From NCBI GenBank assembly GCA_012031035.1, contig JAAUUT010000011.1, forward strand, positions 1 through 64,000: 64,000 bases of DNA, read 5' to 3'. Shown one piece after another: positions 55,746-63,700 of this stretch. The stretch comes from Candidatus Altimarinota bacterium. GTDB taxonomy: Bacteria > Cyanobacteriota > Cyanobacteriia > Cyanobacteriales > Microcystaceae. A program made the position numbers and the translations under genes. Each line of letters starts with the position of its first letter. Within the stretch, counting starts at the first letter, position 1. The notes under the pieces are model-generated. The model searched no databases. It was not told where the DNA came from and worked only from the letters and a program-made list of their open reading frames with translations.

Positions 55746-56057
55746 TTAACAGTCTCTGACTTGCGTATGAAGCGTGAGCGTTAGTTCTAAAATAGTTGTC
55801 GTTGCTTGCCACCATCTGTCCGCTTCCAAAGCAAACATTTCGAGTTCGGTATTGTAAAACCGTGTTGTCTTGCCGACTGAAACCATTCCTAATCTTTGAG
55901 CAACTCGAATTGAGCGATCGCCTTGAGGATTAATAATCGAGTAAACTACAGGAAGTTGCAGCACATTAAATCCATAATTTAAGATCGCTTGTTCTTTATC
56001 TTCTTCTGGCATCCAAGTACGAATTATCAAGCGATCGCTTTCAACAATGATAGCCAT
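55746..56057 (-). pseudogene. GNAT acetyltransferase with internal deletion
   Basis: Begins MAIIVESDRLIIRTWMPEED (RimJ/RimL-like N-terminus) but jumps within a few residues to LNYGFNVLQLPVVYSIINPQGDRSIRVAQRLGMV (core NPQGDRSIRVAQRLGM), the C-terminal part. About 60-100 residues that include the acetyl-CoA loop are missing without a frameshift. It cannot be an active GNAT. It lies next to the broken cheR, so this stretch is decaying. Confidence 0.65.
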
Positions 56058-56111
56058 GAATCGAGTTCCTAATATTTCACAGCGAATTATAGATTATGAC
56101 ACCAAACAATC

Positions 56112-56138
56112 GTAGGGGCGCATAGCGTGCGCCCCTAC
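56112..56138. repeat. REP hairpin GTAGGGGCGCA/TGCGCCCCTAC
   Basis: Perfect 11-bp arms (56112-56122 and 56128-56138) with loop TAGCG. A very common cyanobacterial intergenic hairpin. Related to the sequence inside rimI. Confidence 0.8.
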
Positions 56139-56169
56139 TAAATAAATTATATGTCCTAACCTTTGTCAA

Positions 56170-57087
56170 TTATTTTTGAGCAACAACAGTACGATGACGA
56201 GGACTGTTTTGAGTAATGGTAGGTGCTTTAAATCCTGCTTCAATTAAAGCTTGTTTGACATCCAAAGCAAAATAGCGATCGAGAAAAGGTTCGGTACTTT
56301 TGAGTAACGTCAAAATATAGGGTGGCATTTTCTTGTACGCTTCAGACTGAGGATTCATATCCATAAAAGTAAAATGTCCGCCAGGACGCAGCAAACGATG
56401 TGCCTCGGCAAAAATTTTCTGAGTGCCTTCTTGTGGCATTTCGTGGAATAACAAAAAGGCAGAAACTAAATCGAAGGAAGCCTCTGGTAAACCTGTTGCT
56501 TCGGGGAGTGCATGTACCCAATCAATTTGTGCGTTGCGTTGTTGCGAGTTGTATCGCGCTACTGTCAAATAATAGGGAGAGAAATCCAACCCCGTCAGTT
56601 TAGCTTGGGGATAAACCTTTTGTAGTGCAAACGTGCTTACTCCTACCGTGCAATGCAAATCTAAGATATTTTCCGGTGCGATGGGAAGTTGCGCTTTCAC
56701 AACATCATGATAAGTTTGTCTGAGTTTTTGGTCGCCTTTAGCACCCGCATCAGTCCACAGACTAGCATGAACGGCATTAGCCGCAACTTCAAATTCAAAA
56801 GCAGCATCCCAGCACAGATGACCTTTATCGTAACCGTGAAACGATCGCCGATAATATTCGGGATAAGTTAATTGAGGGTTTTGTATTTGCTGAAATTCAG
56901 CTTCCCAATCGATCGATGATAGTTGTTTTACAGTGTCGCGCCACGGGATTCCTAAATTTTCTGCCCGTTTAATCATCATATTACGGGCTTGGTATTTGGC
57001 TAAGTTGGCTAAAGGTTTGATGGAAAGTATGCCATTAATCAGATGAGACGCTAATCCTGGTTGCTTGTTAATGGGTGTGGCTGTCAT
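56170..57087 (-). CDS. SAM-dependent methyltransferase
   Basis: 305 residues. Class I methyltransferase core in the C-terminal 180 residues: ILDLHCTVGVSTFAL (motif I), LTGLDFSPYYLTVAR, FDLVSAFLLFHEMPQEG and HRLLRPGGHFTFMDMN. N-terminal 100 residues (RRSFHGYDKGHLCWDAAFEFEVAAN) are of the type found in methyltransferases that act on small lipophilic molecules. Substrate not known. Monocistronic; a REP element lies just downstream. Confidence 0.8.
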   Translation of the reverse strand: MTATPINKQPGLASHLINGILSIKPLANLAKYQARNMMIKRAENLGIPWRDTVKQLSSIDWEAEFQQIQNPQLTYPEYYRRSFHGYDKGHLCWDAAFEFEVAANAVHASLWTDAGAKGDQKLRQTYHDVVKAQLPIAPENILDLHCTVGVSTFALQKVYPQAKLTGLDFSPYYLTVARYNSQQRNAQIDWVHALPEATGLPEASFDLVSAFLLFHEMPQEGTQKIFAEAHRLLRPGGHFTFMDMNPQSEAYKKMPPYILTLLKSTEPFLDRYFALDVKQALIEAGFKAPTITQNSPRHRTVVAQK

Positions 57088-57146
57088 GAAATTTTTAATG
57101 TTAAGTTAATTCAAACGAAAAAAGGGTTCTCCGCCGAATCTATTGT

Positions 57147-57178
57147 AAAAAAAAACCTCTAGCAACAAAAGCTAGAGG
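57147..57178 (-). terminator. terminator of the 57219-57641 gene
   Basis: On the minus strand CCTCTAGC (complement of 57171-57178), a short loop, GCTAGAGG, then nine T. Perfect 8-bp stem. Confidence 0.85.
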
Positions 57179-57218
57179 ATAAGAAGAGGATAGAAATTGG
57201 CGATAAAAAATTGCTTGA

Positions 57219-57641
57219 TTATTTTGTTATTGGGTGAGTTGACTCAGAAGCTTCTTCCATCACACTGGAAGAGGTCAGCGCTTCTGGCGGTACGATAATG
57301 GCAAAGCTAGACCGTGCAAAAGATGCTTTAGTTGAAGGTTCGGTTTGAGGCACGTCAGTCGCTACAGATTTAGCGCCTTGTGATAAGCGCGTCTTCAGTG
57401 CCATGCCACCGACAGATAATCCTGCTAGGGTAACAATACTACCTCCGATAATGGCTATCTTGTTAAAGTCTGGTTGCTTGACAGTTAGATTTGGGGAATT
57501 ATTAGGTGCAGAAGCGTTCGCATCGCCTTTGAGTTGATCTAAAAAACAGGCTTGCGCTTCGCCAGGGAATAATAATATTGTTGATGCACCAGCCAGTGCG
57601 CTAGCCGATACAAGAGCCATCAAAGAAGACTTAAGCTTCAT
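57219..57641 (-). CDS. secreted hypothetical protein with membrane anchor
   Basis: 140 residues. Signal peptide with cleavage near EAQA-CF (SALAGASTILLFPGEAQA), a possible Cys at position +1 (lipid box not clear), a low-complexity linker (NASAPNNSPN), a membrane helix (IAIIGGSIVTLAGLSVGGMAL) and a Ser/Thr-rich tail. No family recognised. Followed by its own terminator, so a single gene. Confidence 0.55.
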   Translation of the reverse strand: MKLKSSLMALVSASALAGASTILLFPGEAQACFLDQLKGDANASAPNNSPNLTVKQPDFNKIAIIGGSIVTLAGLSVGGMALKTRLSQGAKSVATDVPQTEPSTKASFARSSFAIIVPPEALTSSSVMEEASESTHPITK

Positions 57642-57842
57642 AAAATTGTCTCCAACTGAAGTATTTCTGAAAAACTTAATCCTTGACCCACAAGAAAAGG
57701 GTAGGAGCGAATTTAATCTATGTTAACGAGTATGTAGAAATCTTGTTGAGTTTTTCAACTTCAGTAGATTACAATTTTCAATAATTTGTATAGCCTTAAG
57801 TCTATAAAAGGTTTGCTTTTGTCGCTAGCATTTTAACTATCA

Positions 57843-58121
57843 TTATGATGCCAGTAGTTTTTGTGGGTTGACAGATGTAATTACACCTTTTCCCTTGGGT
57901 AGATTTCGAGCAACGGTTTCAGATTGTTCCGTTGCAGCTTTTTCTAAAATTTTTACTTCGACATTGACTGAGATTAAGTACGAACCCGCTTCATTTCCTA
58001 CCGTTCGAGCAATAATCTCGGTGAAATCGGGACGTTCGCCAGTAATAGGATTTCTCAAAATACACTTATCCCAATCGTATTCCGCTTGGGGATGAATGGT
58101 TAAAACGAAATGATGAGTCAT
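57843..58121 (-). CDS. conserved-looking hypothetical protein
   Basis: 92 residues from ATG 58121 (MTHHFVLTIHPQAEYDWDKC); the longer frame from 58172 lacks a ribosome site, while GAGG lies about 12 bases before 58121. A small alpha-beta pattern (FVLTIHPQ; SYLISVNVEVKILEK; GKGVITSVNPQKLL). No family or function recognised. It is downstream of aroK on the same strand, 79 bases after it. Confidence 0.5.
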   Translation of the reverse strand: MTHHFVLTIHPQAEYDWDKCILRNPITGERPDFTEIIARTVGNEAGSYLISVNVEVKILEKAATEQSETVARNLPKGKGVITSVNPQKLLAS

Positions 58122-58199
58122 GGATAAGATCCTCATTCGCGATCGATAATTTCTCTCATTATTATAGTACAAATGTACTTAATTAGCAAGATTACTAGT

Positions 58200-58727
58200 T
58201 CAATTAAGGGGTTGAGATTTGAGGACGGTAGGAATTTTTTCAATTAGCTTAGCAGTAATTTGTTCTGGAGTTTGATTATCTGCGATCGCGAGGTGAAGAT
58301 CTGCTTGTTCGTATAGGGGTCGTCGCTTTTCCAACAACGAAGACAAATTGGGTCGTAGGGGTCGAGTATTATCTTCTGCTAAACGTTGCTCCAGCAATTC
58401 TAACGGAGCATCTAACCACACAACTAAACCATGACGAAGATAACTCCAATTCATCGGACGCATGATAATGCCGCCGCCTGTGGCAATAACGCTTTTGGTT
58501 AAGGCGGATACTTCTGCTAGCACTTTGGTTTCTAGTTCTCGAAAAGACTCTTCTCCTTGACGAGCAAAAATCTCGTTAATCGATTGTTCGCTGACTCGTT
58601 CGATTAAAACATCCGTATCAAAAAAACGGTAGTTCAATTGTTGTGCCAAGACTTTACCGATAGTGGTTTTTCCAGTTCCCATCATGCCAATGAGGAAAAT
58701 GCTAACTCCTTGCAGTAAATTTGTCAT
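58200..58727 (-). CDS. aroK: shikimate kinase
   Basis: Phosphorylates shikimate with ATP, step five of the aromatic amino acid pathway. About 175 residues from the internal ATG (MTNLLQGVSIF). P-loop GMMGTGKTTIG, shikimate site FDTDVLIE, ATGGGI, and VVWLDAPLELLEQRL with the lid region NTRPLRP. The open frame to 58790 would start with GTG and is not needed. Another aromatic pathway gene (DAHP synthase) starts at 63701. Confidence 0.93.
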   Translation of the reverse strand: MTNLLQGVSIFLIGMMGTGKTTIGKVLAQQLNYRFFDTDVLIERVSEQSINEIFARQGEESFRELETKVLAEVSALTKSVIATGGGIIMRPMNWSYLRHGLVVWLDAPLELLEQRLAEDNTRPLRPNLSSLLEKRRPLYEQADLHLAIADNQTPEQITAKLIEKIPTVLKSQPLN

Positions 58728-58856
58728 GCCTTTAAATTTAGTTAAATTAGTGCAAACTATCGTAAAAAAAATATGACAGGTGTAAAACACTATACAGCAC
58801 CGACCCAGAGTATCTAGGTTATCCTAAGAGATGAAAGCTTAATTAATATAAAGCAG

Positions 58857-59057
58857 ATGACAAACCCCACTATTTCCCCTAACCGTCCTTTTGAGCAAGA
58901 GCGCGAAATTTGGGAAAGTCTCAAGCAAGCGATCGCGATTAGTTCTGGATTCAAACGCTGGCAAGAAGAACAGAATGCGAATACAGTCTCTAAAATGAGT
59001 CTTGACGAACTCGTGCGTCGCTATCTGCGAGAAACGCTAGCTACTTTAGCTTACTAG
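58857..59057 (+). CDS. small conserved-looking hypothetical protein
   Basis: 66 residues, helical, charged (EREIWESLKQAIAISSGFKRWQ; LDELVRRYLRETLATLAY). The pattern of a short N-terminal unstructured part and two helices is that of a small conserved cyanobacterial protein, function unknown. Starts at ATG 58857, divergent from aroK. Its stop overlaps the stop of the next gene on the other strand. Confidence 0.55.
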   Translation: MTNPTISPNRPFEQEREIWESLKQAIAISSGFKRWQEEQNANTVSKMSLDELVRRYLRETLATLAY

Positions 59058-59617
59058 AGTTGATTGATGATATTTTCAATCTGAGAAACACTTCCAACCA
59101 CATTATTCATCGTATTGTAGAGTTCGACTAGGCGATCGCCATCTACATGAACTTCGCTGGTTGGATAATTCTCTAGGACTTCGATAATCCGTACATTACC
59201 ATCTGGTATAGCAGAACTAACCAAAGCTCCTCGCAGCGATTCTCGACTAGCTTTACCCGAAGGCGTTTGAATGACTTCGCTGGCGAGATCGAGTACCAAT
59301 TCTCCTGGATAGCTATTGAGAATTTTTGAGAGTCGAACGGGATTGACTTCTACTTCCTTGGTCAGCGTTTGTTGAAGTTCTTCTGGCTTCGTGTTAGCTT
59401 TCTCCAAATAGTTTTTGAGCGAAGAAGACGTTTCTCCCGTATCGACCAACGTTCTCAACTCGGATACTGAAATAGATTCGCGCAGAATACTGTAACTCAA
59501 AATAATTTGTTCTGATGCACTAGCAGGAAGAGGACTTAAGACCATCTCAATTCCTGTAAATAGTGTACCTAATAAAATCGCGCAATTTTTAGAAAGCTTA
59601 TCGAAGCAATATAGCAT
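59054..59617 (-). CDS. DUF1400 protein, secreted
   Basis: About 187 residues from ATG 59617 (MLYCFDKLS). Signal-like helix (NCAILLGTLFTGIEMVLSPLPASA) and a DUF1400 domain (EQIILSYSILRESISVSELRTLVDTG, core SYSILRESISVSEL; YPGELVLDLASEVIQTPSG). DUF1400 normally precedes an alpha/beta-hydrolase domain in cyanobacterial lipases; here it stands alone and ends with NYPTSEVHVDGDRLVEL. Function not known. Confidence 0.7.
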   Translation of the reverse strand: MLYCFDKLSKNCAILLGTLFTGIEMVLSPLPASASEQIILSYSILRESISVSELRTLVDTGETSSSLKNYLEKANTKPEELQQTLTKEVEVNPVRLSKILNSYPGELVLDLASEVIQTPSGKASRESLRGALVSSAIPDGNVRIIEVLENYPTSEVHVDGDRLVELYNTMNNVVGSVSQIENIINQL

Positions 59618-59779
59618 TATTTTCTCTCCCAATCCCTTCTCTATTCTAACGAGGTGATTGATAGCAGTTTTCGCCCTCTAGTCCAGTAGATTGAGTAAGT
59701 GCGAACAAAGTGAAGGTGTCCTTCGCGAATGACGGTTCGTCCCCATGAGATGGATGCGTCCTAATCCAAGTGTTGGTCA

Positions 59780-60184
59780 CTATAAATCGAGCAATAATCC
59801 CCAAAACTGATTATGGGGGTGAATGCGATCGCCTTTTCGATTTAATGGACGGCGTTCGTTTGCCCATTGAAAAATCGATCCTTCAAGATTGAAAATTTTT
59901 TTATATCCCATCGCTTGTAATCGTTTTACAACGATAGCAGAACGATATCCGATGGAGCAATAAACTACGATTGGCACAGACAAATCGAGTTTTAACTCTT
60001 CAAGGCTAGCAGGAACTAACTTAGCGCCCCACAGATGGCCGATAGCATATTCTTCTGGCGTTCTAGCATCTAATAGTACGGGTCGGTCAACGGCTCTTTC
60101 TAGCCAAGCGGCTAAGTCTGAAGTAGAAATTTTAGGGACTTTAGAAAATTTAACTCGAATCAGGAATTTAATAGCTATCCAAAC
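59780..60184 (-). CDS. rhodanese-like protein, start unclear
   Basis: About 130 residues. A rhodanese domain: RPVLLDARTPEEYAIGHLWGA, IVVYCSIGYRSAIVVKRLQA with the catalytic Cys, and KIFNLEGSIFQWAN. It would transfer sulfur or sense redox. The frame is open up to about 60187, but no ATG, GTG or TTG lies at the expected N-terminus (reads WIAIKFLIRVK). So the start is mutated, unusual, or misread. The nearest good start (TTG 59983) would cut the domain in half. Confidence 0.65.
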   Translation of the reverse strand, partial: VWIAIKFLIRVKFSKVPKISTSDLAAWLERAVDRPVLLDARTPEEYAIGHLWGAKLVPASLEELKLDLSVPIVVYCSIGYRSAIVVKRLQAMGYKKIFNLEGSIFQWANERRPLNRKGDRIHPHNQFWGLLLDL

Positions 60185-60203
60185 TAGTTTTTACACAAAA
60201 ACA

Positions 60204-61118
60204 TTAAGACAGAAACCTTGGCAAAACAAATCCTAATGCTAATAACATCCCGCTAATAAAATGAAGATTTACGGCTAGAAATTTACTACTTCTAACGAGA
60301 TCTGGTTTATCGTGATGTTGCCAGACGTGGCTAACCAATCGATAGGCAAGGGGTAAACTGAGGAAAATTAATAATGTCCAAACTGGAAAGATTTTCAGCA
60401 AAACGAAGAGAATGGTAAAAGCAAAAAGACTTCCCGTTGCCCAAGCTAAGACTTTAGCGCCCGTTGTCGTTCCCATACGTACAATTGGCGATCGCTTGCC
60501 CGCCGCTAGATCGTCCTCGACCTGATGGAAATGCGAACAAAACAGAATAATTGAAGTACTTATTCCAATGATAACTGAAGCAGCCAAACTTGTTAGCGAG
60601 AAGTTTTTTGTTTGTGAATAATAAGCTGCTGCGATCGCGCCTGGTCCAAAGGTAAAAAAGCAAATGATTTCTCCTAATCCTTGATACCCCAATCGAAAAG
60701 GCGGACCTTGATAGCTGTATCCTAAAGCACAACAGAGCAAAACTATCCCCAGGATTGTCAAGTCATGTTGTAACCAGGCGATGCTAATAATTCCTAGAAT
60801 GCCTAATCCTAACAAAAAATTACTCAGCCAAAAAACTAACGATTTATTTCCTGTTAAATTGACAACTGATTCGGCTTTATTTTTATCGATCCCCGTTTCC
60901 GAATCAAAAACATCATTACTTAAATTTAACCAAGCAATAATTAAAATCGCTGCACCTAAAAAAGTAAAGAAAATCTCTTGGTGAAAAATATTCGTTTGAG
61001 CAAATGCTACCGCCCCTCCCATAGTAATCGGAATAATGGCAACGCTATACATGGGAGGCTTTATAGCAGCCAACCATAACTTTTGGCGAGACTTTTTAAC
61101 ATAACTTATTGTAGTCAT
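60204..61118 (-). CDS. menA: 2-carboxy-1,4-naphthoquinone phytyltransferase
   Basis: UbiA-superfamily prenyltransferase for phylloquinone (photosystem I quinone). 304 residues, eight or nine membrane helices. First Asp-rich motif in NLSNDVFDSETGIDKNKAES, core NDVFDSETGIDK, second in HFHQVEDDLAAGKRSP. Length and motif context fit MenA. Divergent from menF, 111 bases apart, which fits one pathway. Confidence 0.9.
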   Translation of the reverse strand: MTTISYVKKSRQKLWLAAIKPPMYSVAIIPITMGGAVAFAQTNIFHQEIFFTFLGAAILIIAWLNLSNDVFDSETGIDKNKAESVVNLTGNKSLVFWLSNFLLGLGILGIISIAWLQHDLTILGIVLLCCALGYSYQGPPFRLGYQGLGEIICFFTFGPGAIAAAYYSQTKNFSLTSLAASVIIGISTSIILFCSHFHQVEDDLAAGKRSPIVRMGTTTGAKVLAWATGSLFAFTILFVLLKIFPVWTLLIFLSLPLAYRLVSHVWQHHDKPDLVRSSKFLAVNLHFISGMLLALGFVLPRFLS

Positions 61119-61229
61119 TGGCTCAATTTAATCAAAAAAACTAGATAATATATTAGACAGTGCGATGTAATATTTCAGACATACCATTAATGTCTTCTCC
61201 AGAAAAAGAAAATTATAAATAAATTTACG

Positions 61230-62662
61230 ATGTCTGTTGCTTTACCAGCCATCCCATCTCGTCATAATTTTTTGTCTCCAGAGCGAGAACTGCGTCAATT
61301 AATCTTAGGTTGTCAAGACAAATCTAAGAAAAAATATAAAACGCAAATTATTAGTTTTTCGCTCAAGGTCGATCCGATCGATCCTCTATCGATTTTAGCT
61401 GCGATCGCGCCTTCCGGTAGTCCCCATTTTTATTGGGAAAATACCAATAAAGAAGAGGCTATTTTAGGTTACGGAGTCGCTAAGGCTCTAACGATTACTG
61501 CTGGCGATCGCTATTTAAAAGCTCAAACATTTATCAAAACTTGTCTTAACAAAACAGTAAGAATAGGAGAATTAAACATTCCCGGTTCTGGACCTTATTT
61601 ATTTTGCAGTTTGACTTTTTTTAATTCTCCACCATCTCGCAATTCCCCCTTTCCTCCTGCAAAAATCATTCTGCCCGCCTATCAAATCATCAAACAGAAA
61701 CAAGATTGTGTTTTGGTTATTAATTTAGAAGTCGATTGCAATACAGAACTACAAGATTTATTAAAACAGCTTCAAGATAAAATGAAAGCTTTTACTTGGT
61801 CGAGCGATATTTTTAAACACAAGTTATCTCAAGAACAACAGAATATTGCTTGCCAAGAGGAATATAAAACGCTTGACAATTTCAGAGAATCAGTTGCTTC
61901 TGCTCTGCAATCAATTGGCGATCGCAAATTTAGTAAAATCGTTCTGGCTAGCGCTTTAGATATTACTTCGCGTATTCCTTTTAATATTCCTCAATCCTTA
62001 AATAATCTTCGTCAAAGCTATTCAGATTGCTGTATTTTTTCACAGAGTAATGGCAAAGGCAATTATTTTATCGGTGCTAGTCCCGAACGATTGATTAACG
62101 TTCGAGATGGTCAATTAATTACTGATGCCTTAGCGGGATCTGCACCGCGTGGAAAAACTGAAATCGAAGACGATAGTTTTGCCAAAAAACTATTAAATAG
62201 CGAAAAAGAAAAAAGAGAACATCAGGCAGTTAGCGAATTTCTCATTCAACGGCTTTCCGAACTCGGTTTAAAACCCCAGCGATCGCGCTTAAATTGCTAA
62301 AATTATCTAATATTCAACACTTATGGACTCCAATTTACTCTCGCTTGCCATCTCATATTCATCCATTAGAAATTGTCGCTAAACTTCATCCCACACCTGC
62401 TGTTGCTGGCGTTCCTACAGAAATTGCTTGCCAACAAATTCGTCAATATGAAACTTTCGATCGCGATCTTTATGCTGCTCCTATCGGTTGGGTAGATTAT
62501 CGTGGAAATAGCGAATTTATTGTTGGAATTCGTTCTGCCTTAATTGAAGGAAATCGGGCGCGTTTATATGCAGGTGCAGGCATTGTTGCCGGCTCAGATC
62601 CCGATAGAGAAATGACTGAAATTAAACTTAAATTTCAAGCATTACTCAAAGCACTAACATAA
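61230..62662 (+). CDS. menF: isochorismate synthase (frameshifted)
   Basis: Converts chorismate to isochorismate, the first step of phylloquinone synthesis. N-terminal part has FYWENTNKEEAILGYG and the chorismate-binding core FSKIVLASALDI, FIGASPERLINVRDGQLITDALAGSAPRG. The second frame from 62294 has LKLSNIQHLWTPI, LHPTPAVAGVPTEIA, PIGWVDYRGNSEFIVGIRSAL and LYAGAGIVAGSDPDREM. The frame is lost near 62284-62289 (CGATCGCGCTT); one more base joins LKLLKLSNIQ. A single indel. Next to menA, as expected. Confidence 0.9.
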
Positions 62663-62716
62663 ATCGGTCGCTGGTCGCTAATAACGGTTAATGACTTGCC
62701 CAAGAAGAAGTGTTAC

Positions 62717-62722
62717 TATAAT
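62717..62722 (+). promoter_or_regulatory. -10 box of rpsO
   Basis: TATAAT at 62717-62722, 35 bases before the rpsO start. A TTGCCC 15-16 bases upstream is a poor -35. Moderate evidence only. Confidence 0.4.
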
Positions 62723-62757
62723 AGATTGCAATATTTATTGAGACTTATCCAAACGCT

Positions 62758-63027
62758 ATGACTTTAACTCAACAGCGAAAACAAGAACTGATAACCGAAT
62801 ACCAAGCTCACGAAACCGATACGGGGTCTGCCGATTTACAAGTTGCCCTGTTGACCGAACGCATCAATCAACTTAACGGACATCTTCAAGCTAACCCCAA
62901 AGACCACGCTTCTCGTCGGGGATTGTTAAAAATGATCGGACATCGTAAAAGTCTGTTAGCCTATATACAAAACATCAGTCAAGAACGATACCAGACATTG
63001 ATCGGTCGTCTGGGCATTCGTCGTTAA
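62758..63027 (+). CDS. rpsO: ribosomal protein S15
   Basis: 89 residues, standard length. 30S subunit protein, binds 16S rRNA helix. HETDTGSADLQVALLTERI and HASRRGLLKMIGHRKSLLAYI are the conserved helices. It may regulate its own translation, as in other bacteria. Followed after 18 bases by the PAM68 gene. Confidence 0.98.
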   Translation: MTLTQQRKQELITEYQAHETDTGSADLQVALLTERINQLNGHLQANPKDHASRRGLLKMIGHRKSLLAYIQNISQERYQTLIGRLGIRR

Positions 63028-63045
63028 AATCCTATAAATAATCTT

Positions 63046-63516
63046 ATGCCGTCAAAATCATCGCGCGATCGCTTGGCGTTTGAACCCAACCAAAAAAAGA
63101 AAAAAACTCCCAAGCAACCTCCCATACAACCCCAAAAAGAATCGGGCAAGACTAAAAACGTCGCTCGCAAAAAAGCGACCGAACGATCTATTCCTGAAAG
63201 TGTCAGCAAGCGAATGATACGTCGCATGGCCTTTTTTTCTGGCATTCCAACGGGATTGGCAATGTCATCCTTTTTTGTCTTCTATTGGATTGTCAGCCAC
63301 GAATGGCTAGAAATTCCAGCCTCAGCCGTAGGCGCTGTAACTTTGGGACTATTTGGGTTAGGCGTTTTGGGATTAAGCTATGGCATTCTTTCGTCTTCTT
63401 GGGACGAAGACAGGGATGGCGGTTGGATTGGCGCTCAAGAGTTTAAAACCAACTTCGGACGAATGACGGCGGCTTGGCGAGAAGCGAAAGAAGCCGAAAA
63501 ACAAGCAAAAAACTAA
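63046..63516 (+). CDS. PAM68-family photosystem assembly protein
   Basis: 156 residues. Basic N-terminal half (KKKKTPKQPPIQPQK, ESVSKRMIRRMAFFSGIPTG) followed by two membrane helices (GLAMSSFFVFYWIVSH, VGAVTLGLFGLGVLGLSYGI) and an acidic short tail with SSWDEDRDGGWIG. This is the PAM68 (DUF3464) family; its plant member is needed for photosystem II assembly. Follows rpsO, so co-transcribed. Confidence 0.85.
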   Translation: MPSKSSRDRLAFEPNQKKKKTPKQPPIQPQKESGKTKNVARKKATERSIPESVSKRMIRRMAFFSGIPTGLAMSSFFVFYWIVSHEWLEIPASAVGAVTLGLFGLGVLGLSYGILSSSWDEDRDGGWIGAQEFKTNFGRMTAAWREAKEAEKQAKN

Positions 63517-63650
63517 TTTTGACGTTGATGTAGGTTGGGGAGCCACTGCGGGCGAACTTCTAAAGTGCCGGAGAAAGCTTCAGCACCGCGTCCTCGTCTT
63601 AGCAGTTCCCATCGAGGAGCAAGTGACGTTTGAGCGACAGTGAAGCTCAA
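63513..63650 (-). CDS. candidate 45-aa protein between PAM68 and DAHP synthase
   Basis: Stop TAG (63513-63515) overlaps the PAM68 stop. From a TTG at 63650 the peptide is LSFTVAQTSLAPRWELLRRG followed by RGAEAFSGTLEVRPQWLPNL. It is protein-like with aromatic and Pro/Arg residues; the frame stays open up to about 63716 without an ATG. No family recognised. Could be a small real gene or the end of a lost one. Confidence 0.4.
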   Translation of the reverse strand: MSFTVAQTSLAPRWELLRRGRGAEAFSGTLEVRPQWLPNLHQRQN

Positions 63651-63700
63651 CCAAGACTGAATATAAAACCTTAAAGTAGCGATCGCGAAGGAAAACGAGC

